Below are positions 41,848-49,364 of a DNA stretch of 64,000 nt, one piece after another. Position 1 is the stretch's first letter, and every line of letters begins with the position of its first letter. The position numbers were made by a program, and so were the translations under genes. The notes below the pieces were generated by a model that saw only the letters and a list, made by a program, of their open reading frames with translations, was not told the origin of the DNA and searched no databases. The stretch comes from Planctomycetota bacterium (lineage in GTDB: Bacteria > Planctomycetota > UBA1135 > GCA-002686595), in assembly GCA_020638855.1 (NCBI GenBank), contig JACKHT010000004.1, positions 190,077-254,076 on the forward strand. The letters are read 5' to 3'.

Positions 41848-44800
41848 TCAGCGCGCGGCCCACAAGAGCCCCGCGACCAGATGATCGCGATATTGGGGAT
41901 TGCGCCACACGTCCTCCCGGTGCCCGAGCGAGGTGTAGAACACCTTGCCCTTGCCCTGATGCCGCGTCCAAGCCACGGCGTAGTCGCCGTCCTCGCGGTT
42001 CATGCCCGCCTTGGTCATGTCGGTCCCCGTGGGATCCAGACTCAGCAAGACATGCTGCCGCTCGCGCGAGTACGGCGCGCGGAATTGGTAGATCTCGTCG
42101 GTGAGCGACCAGGGATTGTCCAGATGCGAGCAAGCTGCGTGGTCGGGATCCTCCACCCGGATCGAAACCTTCGAATTCGAGTCCCAGGGGTGTCCCGCGA
42201 AGTACGCGCCGATCATGTCCCCGTACCAAGCCCATTCGTAGAAGGTATCGGTGGCACAGTGCGCCCCCACGAATCCGCCGCCGGCTTCGACGAAGTCTCG
42301 CAAAGCCTGCTTTTCCGTGGCGGCCAAGGGCAATTCCCCGGTGGTGTAGAAGAAGACCGCGTCCACCTTGGCCAGGTTGGAGGGCTGGAACCAACGCGGG
42401 TCCATCACGCGCTCGACTTCGAAGCGTGGGTCGGCTTGGTCCCATTCCATCCATTGGCTCTCCACCAAGCTCGGGTTCTCGCCATCGCGCTTGGCCACCT
42501 CATGCTCGAAGCCCGCGCTGTAGACGAACACGGCCACGTGTTTCGGCTTGCGGAGGCTCGCTAGGTACGCGACCAGGTCGCGAACTTCGGCCGGCGTCAA
42601 GAGGTCCGCGTAGTTCGGGAGCATGGCAGAGATTGCCAACGCATGGCCATCCGAATAGATCTCAAAGCCTGGCGCAATCTGTGCAGCGGGCTGCAAGATC
42701 GACTGCAGCAGTTCCTCGCGCGAACGCAAAAGCCCCACGCTGCTCAGATTGGGCCCCACTTCCGAAGGCACCCCGGGCTGGCCGTCGATCGCATGGCACC
42801 GAGCGCAACTGGCGGTGGCGTTTTCATAGAAGATCTTCTGGCCCTGGGCGGCATCGCCCCCTTCCAGGCTGATCGCAAAGCGCTGGAAAGGTCCGCTCGT
42901 TTCCATGCGGGCCTGGTAGGCGTCCCAGAGACTTACGAAGGGCTCGACACCTCCCTTGGCGCGTGCCTCCACCGCTTCGAGCAGCTCCAGTTGGGCGCCC
43001 GGAGCGACCTTGCCGGCTTCGAGCTGGCGCATGGCCCACTCCAACTCGCTATCCGCCTCGCGAGCCGTGCCCCGCTGCAAATCACGGAAGCGTTCGGCCT
43101 GCAAACCGGCGTCTCCGAGGGTCAGCAGGTCCTGCATGCTGAGCGCGGCGGCCTGGTCCATGAGTTGGGCTCCCAATTCCTTGGCGGCCGCGCGCAGCGG
43201 CTCCGACTTCGATTGGGCCGCCACACCCAGGGCCTGAATCCAGTGGTCGTCCTGGGTGCGGTGCAGGCCCTGCAGGCTTGCGATCCGAACCGCCGGCGCC
43301 TCATCGGGATCGGCGAGCAATTGGAACAGCGCGTCGTGCACAGCGGCGGGATCTCCAAATCCAGCCAAGGTCGCAATCGCCGACCGCACCGCAACCAGGT
43401 CGCACTTCTTGCTCGCAACCAGCATCGCCTGAGGATCCCCGAGCCCCGTACGCTCGCCGTAGTGACGGCTCTCGTTGCGCATGGCGTCGAATTCCTTGGG
43501 CTCCATCCAATGGGCGATCAAATCGGCCGCTTCGGTGCGCAGGGCCTCGGAGTTCTGACTTTCCAAGGCAAAGGCGAGAACCGGATCGATTCGATTCAGA
43601 CGGTTCGCGGCGTGCAAAGCCCTCCGCGAAACCGCATCGGGCAGCCCGCGGGGGTAGCGCTCCAAGAGGTCCACCAGCGCGGGAAGGGCGCCTACTAGGT
43701 CCAAGTCGTAGATCGCGATCGCCGCCTCGGTGACCACGCGCGGATCGGAGTAGCGCAAGTACACGGACAGTAGCTCGCTGCGCTGATGCCGCAGGGCGAG
43801 CACGGCACCAAGGGCCACACTACTCGAAAGGTCCACCGAGTACCCCGCCAGGGTTTCCGGAGTGGCCACCCGCGAAAGCGCATAACTCGCGGCATGCCGC
43901 AGGAACCGGTCGCGATCCTCGTTGCGCTTCAGCACCCCGGCCAGGCCCACCACAGCCAGCCCGTCGCCGCGGGCTCCCAAGCTTTGGACTGCGTGGTACA
44001 CGACCCGCGGATTGGGGTCCATCATCAAGGCCAGCAAGGATTTGACCGGCGCGTCCGGGCATTCGCCCAGCCCGCGCGCAGCCTGGGCACGAATCTCTGG
44101 ATCCTGGTCGCGCAATAGCAATTCCAGCGGGGCGGTTACGTGCAGTCGCGAAAGAGCCCAAATGGCGTGCATGCGTCCGTGCAGCGAAGCTTGCTGCGAA
44201 CGGGCCAGGGTGGAGAGCGGTTCGATGGCGTTGGCGCCTTCGGCCATCAAGCTCAACTGGCTCTCGAGCCGCACGCGGTAGTCGGGGTGTTGCAGCAGCC
44301 CGATGCGCTCCTGGAGGCTGCGATTCGCCATGCCTTGGCCCAGGATCTTGGCGGTGTTTTGGACTTCGTCGGTGCCCGCCAAAGTCGGGTCCTGCATGCG
44401 ATAGATGCGTCCCTTGCCAGCCCCGGTCCAACCCTCCACCCAATCCGACAGGTACAAGCTGCCGTCCGGGCCAAAGGTCACGTCGGTGGCCAACACGCCC
44501 CACCAGAACTCCTCGGTCTGGTCGAGGGCAAACCCGGCACCGTCGGGGCGCGTGGTGAAGCGGTACACCCCGCTCCCGCCAGCTCCGCCGCGAAAGTCCA
44601 CCAGGAAGAAGCTGCCCGCGTACGAATCGGGCAATCCCACACCGGGGTAGTAGGCCAATCCCGAAGGACCCGCAGCCAAGTTGGCGATCGGCGGGTTGAG
44701 GAACGCCGGCTGCCCATCGAAGCGCGGTTTCCACCAGCTCTCCGACATCCAAGGACCCCGATCGGGCAGGTATTGGAAGTTCATGCTCCAACCGCAATCG

Positions 44801-45696
44801 CCACCCTCCATGACGTACACCAAGCGCGCCGCATCCCCGGCATCGCAGTTGTTGTCGCCGGTGAACAGGTCGCCACGATCGTCGAAGGCGAGCTCTTGGG
44901 GGTTGCGCAGGCCCGTGGCGAACACTTCGAGTTGGCTGCCGTCCAATTCGCAGCGGAACACCGCGCCGCTGCCAGGTGCGAACAGGTGCTTGCCCTCCTT
45001 CGACATCACGTTGTATCCCCGGTCCCCTACCGAGAAGTACAGCCGTCCATCAGGTCCCTGCACCAATCCGTGCAGGTCGTGCCCGCGTAGCGCGACGCGC
45101 ACCCCGTACCCGTGGTGCAACACCTCGCGGGTATCGCTTTGGCCATCGCCGTCGGTGTCGGTGAGCTTCCAGAGATTCGGGATGCAGGTGTACCAGACCT
45201 CGTTGCCGCGCGCCAAAACCCCCGCGCCCGTCCCATCGAGCAGGTCCTGGAAGCCCGTCGCATACACGCCGCTGACATCGGCCTTGCCATCCCCATCGCT
45301 GTCTACGAGTCGCACGATACGATCGACCTGGTCGGTCCACTCGGTGGCGTACTCGGGGTGGTACTTGAGGTACATCTGACCCCGCTCTTCCGCAGTTTGG
45401 AGCCGTAGATCATCCTCGGTCCAGTAGCGGTGGCTGCGGTTGTCCGGCACCCCTTCGGTCTCCTGGCGGTAGGTCTCCGCCACGTACACCCGCCCTTGGT
45501 GGTCCACATCGATGGCGACCGGGTTCGCCAGCATCGGCTCCTCCGCAAACAGGGTCACCTCCATCCCGGGCGGCACGTGAAAACGTGAGATTGCCTTGGC
45601 GCCCTCACTCTCAGGTGTTTGCCCCGATTGGGCAGACACCGGCGCAGCCAAAAGGCCCAAACAAGGCAAAACACGTAACAGGTTTCGGCGGTTCAT
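41848..45696 (-). CDS. Giant secreted sugar dehydrogenase-HEAT-cytochrome c-ThuA fusion protein
   Basis: A 1282-aa protein. Signal: LLRVLPCLGLLAAPVSAQ. The membrane-bound-dehydrogenase propeller is at about 30-430 (FHVPPGMEVTLFAEEPMLAN, VDHQGRVYVAETYRQ, GDLFTGDNNCDAGDAARLVY, GSLYLSDWVEGWTGAGKGRI). HEAT-type helices span about 450-930, and a c-type heme site is CARCH at 964-968 with a possible Met ligand after it. The C-terminus (about 1050-1282) is a complete ThuA domain: VAVFVYSAGFEHEVAKRDGE, FVEAGGGFVGAHCATDTFYE, YFAGHPWDSNSKVSIRVEDP and VFYTSLGHREDVWRNPQYRD. ThuA-like proteins act in disaccharide (trehalose-type) catabolism. ATG 45696 was chosen. Confidence 0.87.
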   Translation of the reverse strand: MNRRNLLRVLPCLGLLAAPVSAQSGQTPESEGAKAISRFHVPPGMEVTLFAEEPMLANPVAIDVDHQGRVYVAETYRQETEGVPDNRSHRYWTEDDLRLQTAEERGQMYLKYHPEYATEWTDQVDRIVRLVDSDGDGKADVSGVYATGFQDLLDGTGAGVLARGNEVWYTCIPNLWKLTDTDGDGQSDTREVLHHGYGVRVALRGHDLHGLVQGPDGRLYFSVGDRGYNVMSKEGKHLFAPGSGAVFRCELDGSQLEVFATGLRNPQELAFDDRGDLFTGDNNCDAGDAARLVYVMEGGDCGWSMNFQYLPDRGPWMSESWWKPRFDGQPAFLNPPIANLAAGPSGLAYYPGVGLPDSYAGSFFLVDFRGGAGGSGVYRFTTRPDGAGFALDQTEEFWWGVLATDVTFGPDGSLYLSDWVEGWTGAGKGRIYRMQDPTLAGTDEVQNTAKILGQGMANRSLQERIGLLQHPDYRVRLESQLSLMAEGANAIEPLSTLARSQQASLHGRMHAIWALSRLHVTAPLELLLRDQDPEIRAQAARGLGECPDAPVKSLLALMMDPNPRVVYHAVQSLGARGDGLAVVGLAGVLKRNEDRDRFLRHAASYALSRVATPETLAGYSVDLSSSVALGAVLALRHQRSELLSVYLRYSDPRVVTEAAIAIYDLDLVGALPALVDLLERYPRGLPDAVSRRALHAANRLNRIDPVLAFALESQNSEALRTEAADLIAHWMEPKEFDAMRNESRHYGERTGLGDPQAMLVASKKCDLVAVRSAIATLAGFGDPAAVHDALFQLLADPDEAPAVRIASLQGLHRTQDDHWIQALGVAAQSKSEPLRAAAKELGAQLMDQAAALSMQDLLTLGDAGLQAERFRDLQRGTAREADSELEWAMRQLEAGKVAPGAQLELLEAVEARAKGGVEPFVSLWDAYQARMETSGPFQRFAISLEGGDAAQGQKIFYENATASCARCHAIDGQPGVPSEVGPNLSSVGLLRSREELLQSILQPAAQIAPGFEIYSDGHALAISAMLPNYADLLTPAEVRDLVAYLASLRKPKHVAVFVYSAGFEHEVAKRDGENPSLVESQWMEWDQADPRFEVERVMDPRWFQPSNLAKVDAVFFYTTGELPLAATEKQALRDFVEAGGGFVGAHCATDTFYEWAWYGDMIGAYFAGHPWDSNSKVSIRVEDPDHAACSHLDNPWSLTDEIYQFRAPYSRERQHVLLSLDPTGTDMTKAGMNREDGDYAVAWTRHQGKGKVFYTSLGHREDVWRNPQYRDHLVAGLLWAAR

Positions 45697-46002
45697 GGGC
45701 GCAGTATACAACCCCCTAGCTATCGCAGAACCCCCCCCGGTGGCGGGTAAGCGACCCATCGGCTGGGCCCATCCGGAGCGACTGAGTGCGCCTAGGTAAG
45801 CTCAGGGCCTAGGAGCACCCCAGGTGTTGGCACCGCGAGTGCGCCTGTCCAGCAAACGAATCTGCGGAGTTGAACCGCAAACTCCAATTGGTAGCCGCAT
45901 GGGATTCGCAGGTTCCAGGAGCATGTACGCATAGCGTGTGGCGGATCACCCCTTGGTCGCCCGCCGTGGTGTGGGCCGCTTGGCCGCTCCTGCTGACTAA
46001 AA
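45697..46002. other. Intergenic region between two minus-strand genes
   Basis: 306 bases without a gene I can support. It holds an imperfect hairpin (GTGCGCCTAGG at 45786-45796 and CCTAGGAGCAC at 45808-45818, one mismatch in 11), which may end transcription of the FGE-like gene coming from the right. The promoter of the giant ThuA fusion gene should lie between about 45697 and 45785, but no clear -35/-10 was seen. The remainder shows nothing. Confidence 0.5.
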
Positions 46003-47268
46003 TTAAGGCACGCGGATCGGAGCGAGCACAATTCGAAACCCATAGACGTTGGACATACTGCCTGGGCCATTGTGCGATCGGTAGGCGGACCGACAGTAAT
46101 CCGTGTTGTAGTACCAACCTCCGCCTCGCAGAACTCTGGATGTGCCCCCGGTGACGAAGGGGTCCGACGCGGCTCCCGGTGCGTAGCTCGCATGGGAATC
46201 GAGGCACCATTCCATGACGTTACCGTGCATGTCGTACAAACCCCATGCGTTGGGGGCGTAACTACCCACAGGATCGGTTTCCGTGCTGCTGCAATTCGTG
46301 TTGGAGTGATAGCTGTACCAAAACTTGGCATCTCCACAGTACAGACCTGCCCCAACGTTGAATTCCGTTGTCGTGCCTGCCCGACAGGCATACTCCCACT
46401 CGGCTTCCGTCGGTAGTCGGTACTCAAAGCCCGCTGGAACGTTGCCAAGATTCGCCTGTTGCACGGTTAGTGCCATGCAATACGCCCGAGCGTTCGACCA
46501 AGTCACACGTTCAACGGGTCGATTGAGGCCGGAGAAATACGAAGGATTGCTGCCCATCAACGCCAGGTAGTCGGCTTGGGTAACCTCATGTTCGCCCATC
46601 CAAAAGCTAGTGCTGATCGTCACGGGGTGGACGGGTTCGGTGTCGGTGCTGCCAAAGTACGGAGCACCCCCAAGGGCGGCGGATCCCATGAAGAAGGTTC
46701 CCGCAGGGATCACCACCATACCCGGTATCGGGCCACCTGTCGGTCCGAAGGTGACACTCAGACCATTGGAAAAGTTGGATGCGCCTGGGGCCGCCGCACT
46801 ATCGCGATGCCAAAACTGGAAGTGCCAAGTGTCCCCGGCCGTGATGGAAATAGGGACCGAATTGGGAATGGTGGAAGGCACGTCGTAGCCGCTGCCCGTG
46901 GTCGATGTGCCTCCAAGGTTTTGCATCACCCCAGCATTGTCAAACTGACCAACCGAGTACCAGTTCATGCCCGGAACATCGAAACGGTACACACGGGCGG
47001 TTGCGCTAGCGCCCATGCACAACAGTCCGTTGCTGATGGACAAGGCTGGCGTCACCTCGTTCCCTACGAGGACATAGCCGAACTCACCAGGAACTCCGCC
47101 GGTTACTTCTAAGTGCAAACCACTTCCCACACCGCTACCTAGCGAACCGGTCAAGGTGGTGGTTGCACCCGTTGAGTTGGGCTGCTGTGGACAAAACGTG
47201 GCGATCTGGGCCAGCGATGCGCTGGTGAGCGCTGGGACCAAGACGAAGGGAAGGATTTTGGAACGCAT
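46003..47268 (-). CDS. Formylglycine-generating-enzyme-like (SUMF1) secreted protein with the shared module at its N-terminus
   Basis: A 421-aa protein. Signal peptide: LPFVLVPALTSASLAQ. Residues about 24-165 are the module that sits C-terminally in three other proteins here (FCPQQPNSTGA, EFGYVLVG, LLCMGASATARVYRFD, TWHFQFWHRDSAAAPGASNF). Residues about 178-421 are an FGE-sulfatase domain: MVVIPAGTFFMGSAAL, FWMGEHEVTQADYLALMGSN, PVERVTWSNARAYC, YRLPTEAEWEYACRAGTT, AWGLYDMHGNVMEWCLD and SRVLRGGGWYYN. True sulfatase-activating enzymes need a Cys pair in the C-terminal part; only a YCRSAYR cysteine is visible there. The function may therefore be non-catalytic binding or modification. Confidence 0.87.
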   Translation of the reverse strand: MRSKILPFVLVPALTSASLAQIATFCPQQPNSTGATTTLTGSLGSGVGSGLHLEVTGGVPGEFGYVLVGNEVTPALSISNGLLCMGASATARVYRFDVPGMNWYSVGQFDNAGVMQNLGGTSTTGSGYDVPSTIPNSVPISITAGDTWHFQFWHRDSAAAPGASNFSNGLSVTFGPTGGPIPGMVVIPAGTFFMGSAALGGAPYFGSTDTEPVHPVTISTSFWMGEHEVTQADYLALMGSNPSYFSGLNRPVERVTWSNARAYCMALTVQQANLGNVPAGFEYRLPTEAEWEYACRAGTTTEFNVGAGLYCGDAKFWYSYHSNTNCSSTETDPVGSYAPNAWGLYDMHGNVMEWCLDSHASYAPGAASDPFVTGGTSRVLRGGGWYYNTDYCRSAYRSHNGPGSMSNVYGFRIVLAPIRVP

Positions 47269-47406
47269 TTTGATTTGCCGATGTTGCTACTAGGCGTGGA
47301 TCCCACGACTGGGGCTGTGCATGGAGACTTGGGGAAATCCCCATGCACCGATTCGAAGGGGCGCTCGGCCTCGGAGGCTACCCGGGGTTCCTCCCCAAGG
47401 GCCACT

Positions 47407-47427
47407 TAGGCAATCCATCCATCCAGA
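47407..47427 (-). promoter_or_regulatory. Upstream motif shared by two exported-protein genes (copy 2)
   Basis: The minus strand reads TCTGGATGGATGGATTGCCTA, about 140-160 bases before the FGE-like gene's ATG at 47268. It matches the site before the FG-GAP gene (41797-41820) except for a 3-bp indel and one or two substitutions. See that entry for limits. Confidence 0.33.
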
Positions 47428-47932
47428 ACGGTGGTTGCGGAGCAGCGCTCAAAGCGTAAGCCGGGGCCGACCCATCCCGTGTTTTTGGGTTTTCTTGGGC
47501 TGAGGGACTCGAACCGCTTAGAGACCCCGTTTCCGGCCCAACAGGGTGCTTTCCAGCGAGTCCGTTGGGGGGCCCAGGAACCGCTCGGACCCCGTAGAAC
47601 TCGATGGTGCGTTCGATGCAACCACCGCTTTGAGCCCAAGCGCAAACAGGGTGGCTTTCGGCGCAGGGACAGCATGATGGCATGCCTCCGCTTGGTCGCG
47701 GCGCAACCACAAGCAGGGGGGCACACGGGGCACAGACTTGCAAGATAGCTCAAGGTAGCTGCGCCCTCTTCTAACCGCCTGGTACCGATTCGCACTTCCA
47801 TGTTCGGGTACGGCCAACGTTCGATGCCTACCCGAGGTCAGGCCCTGCTTCTGATCCTGGATGTGACCCGTTTGGCCAACGGAGGTTGCCTAGTCGGGCT
47901 GGTCGGCACTGCCTACGCTGGTTCCATCGGAC

Positions 47933-48160
47933 TTAGGGCAAGTAGCGATCCGGAATCGGGCTCTCCGGGATTTCCTGGTCCCAAAGGATGGCCATGATGA
48001 GCCAGCGATCGCCATCCCAGACGAGCTGCAGGCTGTTGATGCCCCGGGCGAAGGGCTCGGCTTCGGGTTCGTCGTCGCAGCGGAGCACCCCCGGAGCATC
48101 GGCTCCGTGAATCCTCCTGGACTGGTCTCGTGGCTCGTCCGCAAAGGCAAGTGGGCTACG
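47933..48160 (-). pseudogene. C-terminal fragment of an NTF2/SnoaL-like protein
   Basis: About 70 codons before TAA (47933-47935) read FADEPRDQSRRIHGADAPGV, LRCDDEPEAEPFARGINSLQ, LVWDGDRWLIMAILWDQEI and PESPIPDRYLP. This resembles the end of NTF2/SnoaL-type proteins, where a G-x-N-S-x-Q-L strand is followed by D-G-x-R-W and a terminal P-I-P. A stop in the same frame just upstream (about 48163) cuts off the N-terminal half, so the gene is truncated. Family call is moderate; coding texture is clear. Confidence 0.55.
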
Positions 48161-48409
48161 TCACCCTACGGGATGAAGACGCGGCGATTCAGCGGCGCAG
48201 GCGCCACCTGTACTGCGACGCCCATGACCGTCCGAAGCGACAGCCAGGACCCAAGCCGAGGAGCCCTTTCGGAGACCTGTTTAGTGACACGCGCTTCGCT
48301 CAATCACTCCAACGGGTGGTTGCCCAACCCAATTTTCGAGGAAACCTCTCCGGCTACCCTAGGCGGAAGCGGTCCGAGAAGGACTGCGACAAGGGCCGGT
48401 GTCCGAAGT

Positions 48410-48433
48410 GTGAGACCAACGTCTTGGTCTCAC
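48410..48433. repeat. Perfect 10-bp inverted repeat upstream of the RadC-like gene
   Basis: The arms GTGAGACCAA (48410-48419) and TTGGTCTCAC (48424-48433) surround the 4-base loop CGTC. As DNA it is a possible operator; as RNA it is a stable hairpin. It lies about 100-165 bases before the possible starts of the RadC-like gene. There is no U tract. Confidence 0.6.
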
Positions 48434-48574
48434 GCACGGGCATCACCAGTGAAGCTCAGCTCGAGGAGATCTGCCGTGGCCTAATGAAGGACATCGACGA
48501 AGGGCTCGGCATGCGAGCCCCGCGTTCGACTGGTCACGGTCAAACAGCTTTGGGTTGCCAAGAAGGGCGCCGTT

Positions 48575-48964
48575 TTGATTCGCATGCCCCAAGCCGCTGC
48601 GAGATACGCGCAAGAGATCCTCTCGGGCGAAGATCGTGAACACTTCCTTGCTCTGCACCTCGACAGCAGACATCAGGTCGTCTCCGTCGAGGTGGTGTCC
48701 GTGGGAACCCTTGGAAGCTCGATCGTGCATCCGCGCGAAGTGTTCAAGGGAGCCATCTTGGCCAACTCCGCGGCCGTCATCTGCGCACACAATCACCCAT
48801 CGGGTGATTTGAACCCGTCGCGAGAGGATCACGAGATCCTCAAGCGCCTGGCAGAGGCTGGACGGCTATTGGGCATCCCCGTGCTCGACTTCCTCATCGT
48901 CTCTGACGATGAGTTCTGGTCCGCCAGCGAGCATGGAGTGATGGGGAGCGGTGCAACGCTATGA
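48575..48964 (+). CDS. RadC-like JAB-domain protein (uncertain, non-ATG start)
   Basis: About 129 aa of the RadC/JAB (Mov34) fold: REHFLALHLDSRHQVVSVEV, GSSIVHPREVFKGAILANSA, then the metal-binding core VICAHNHPSGDLNPSREDHE (H-x-H...S...D, the JAMM signature) and LLGIPVLDFLIV. JAMM enzymes are metallohydrolases; RadC-like genes are typical of mobile elements and defence islands. No ATG lies near the family N-terminus. TTG 48575 is used here, but homologous-looking sequence reaches back to about 48515 (RVRLVTVKQLWVA), where the only near start is CTG 48530. The stop overlaps the next ATG. Confidence 0.8.
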   Translation: MIRMPQAAARYAQEILSGEDREHFLALHLDSRHQVVSVEVVSVGTLGSSIVHPREVFKGAILANSAAVICAHNHPSGDLNPSREDHEILKRLAEAGRLLGIPVLDFLIVSDDEFWSASEHGVMGSGATL

Positions 48965-49224
48965 ATGAGCGCCTCTTCGCGAAGTCTGGGTGGACAGTAC
49001 CTGAGAAGCACAGCGAGCGATGTGGAAGCACCGCAGATGCGCTCTTTGGGCAAACGCTTTGGCGTTGGGGTGAGCCAGGCAAGGGCACCGTGCTCGACGA
49101 TGTCGAGGACGGCTGCTTGTTCTGTCTCGCCGAGAAGGTCGAGCGCTTGCTCGATCAAGGTTGGGGACTCTCGGGTGAACGCTTCACCCGCATCAACCGC
49201 GATGCTCGCAGAGCAAAGCGGTGA
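48961..49224 (+). CDS. Small protein of unknown function coupled to the RadC-like gene
   Basis: An 87-aa protein with no recognised family. It is hydrophilic, with Trp-rich beta-like turns (FAKSGWTVPEKHSERCGST and WRWGEPGKGTVLDDVEDG) followed by a helix (CLFCLAEKVERLLDQGW). The pair CLFC may be incidental. Its ATG overlaps the RadC-like stop (ATGA at 48961-48964), so it is translationally coupled and probably works with that protein. Confidence 0.55.
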   Translation: MNERLFAKSGWTVPEKHSERCGSTADALFGQTLWRWGEPGKGTVLDDVEDGCLFCLAEKVERLLDQGWGLSGERFTRINRDARRAKR

Positions 49225-49329
49225 TCCCCATAGAAGGTTGCTTCGGCACGATGCACCCTTCACTTCTCATTCCCGGGCCACTTCGCTCACGTCGCGCACC
49301 GAAACGTTGCCTGAGGTCAAGTGCTTGCC

Positions 49330-49358
49330 TTGGACCTGCGAGCTGCGATACGTATCCT
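49330..49358 (+). promoter_or_regulatory. Probable promoter of the DUF1016 nuclease gene, giving a leaderless message
   Basis: TTGGAC (49330-49335) is a one- or two-base variant of TTGACA. Seventeen bases later comes TATCCT (49353-49358), a two-base variant of TATAAT. A start 7 bases downstream of the -10 would fall on ATG 49365, so the mRNA would have no leader. No Shine-Dalgarno sequence precedes that ATG, which agrees. Confidence 0.45.
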
Positions 49359-49364
49359 CTGGTC

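Larger units (their letters stand above)
47269..48574. other. 1.3-kb gene-poor junction with gene fragments and RNA-like repeats
   Basis: No intact gene. It holds a shared upstream motif (47407-47427), a tRNA-like remnant with an 8-bp terminal pairing (47494-47640), a truncated NTF2-like coding fragment (47933-48160, minus) and a perfect 10-bp hairpin (48410-48433). Between them the sequence is low in recognisable features. A Cys-pair stretch (CDKGRCPKCETN) occurs in the plus-strand frame at about 48385-48425, but it could not be tied to any family and is cut by stops in the relevant neighbouring frames. The region looks like the left border of inserted DNA. Confidence 0.65.

Noticed and set aside
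47494..47640. Intact tRNA-Ser on the minus strand
   Set aside because: Anticodon and T stems do not pair and the span is about 147 bases. Kept only as a remnant in the findings.
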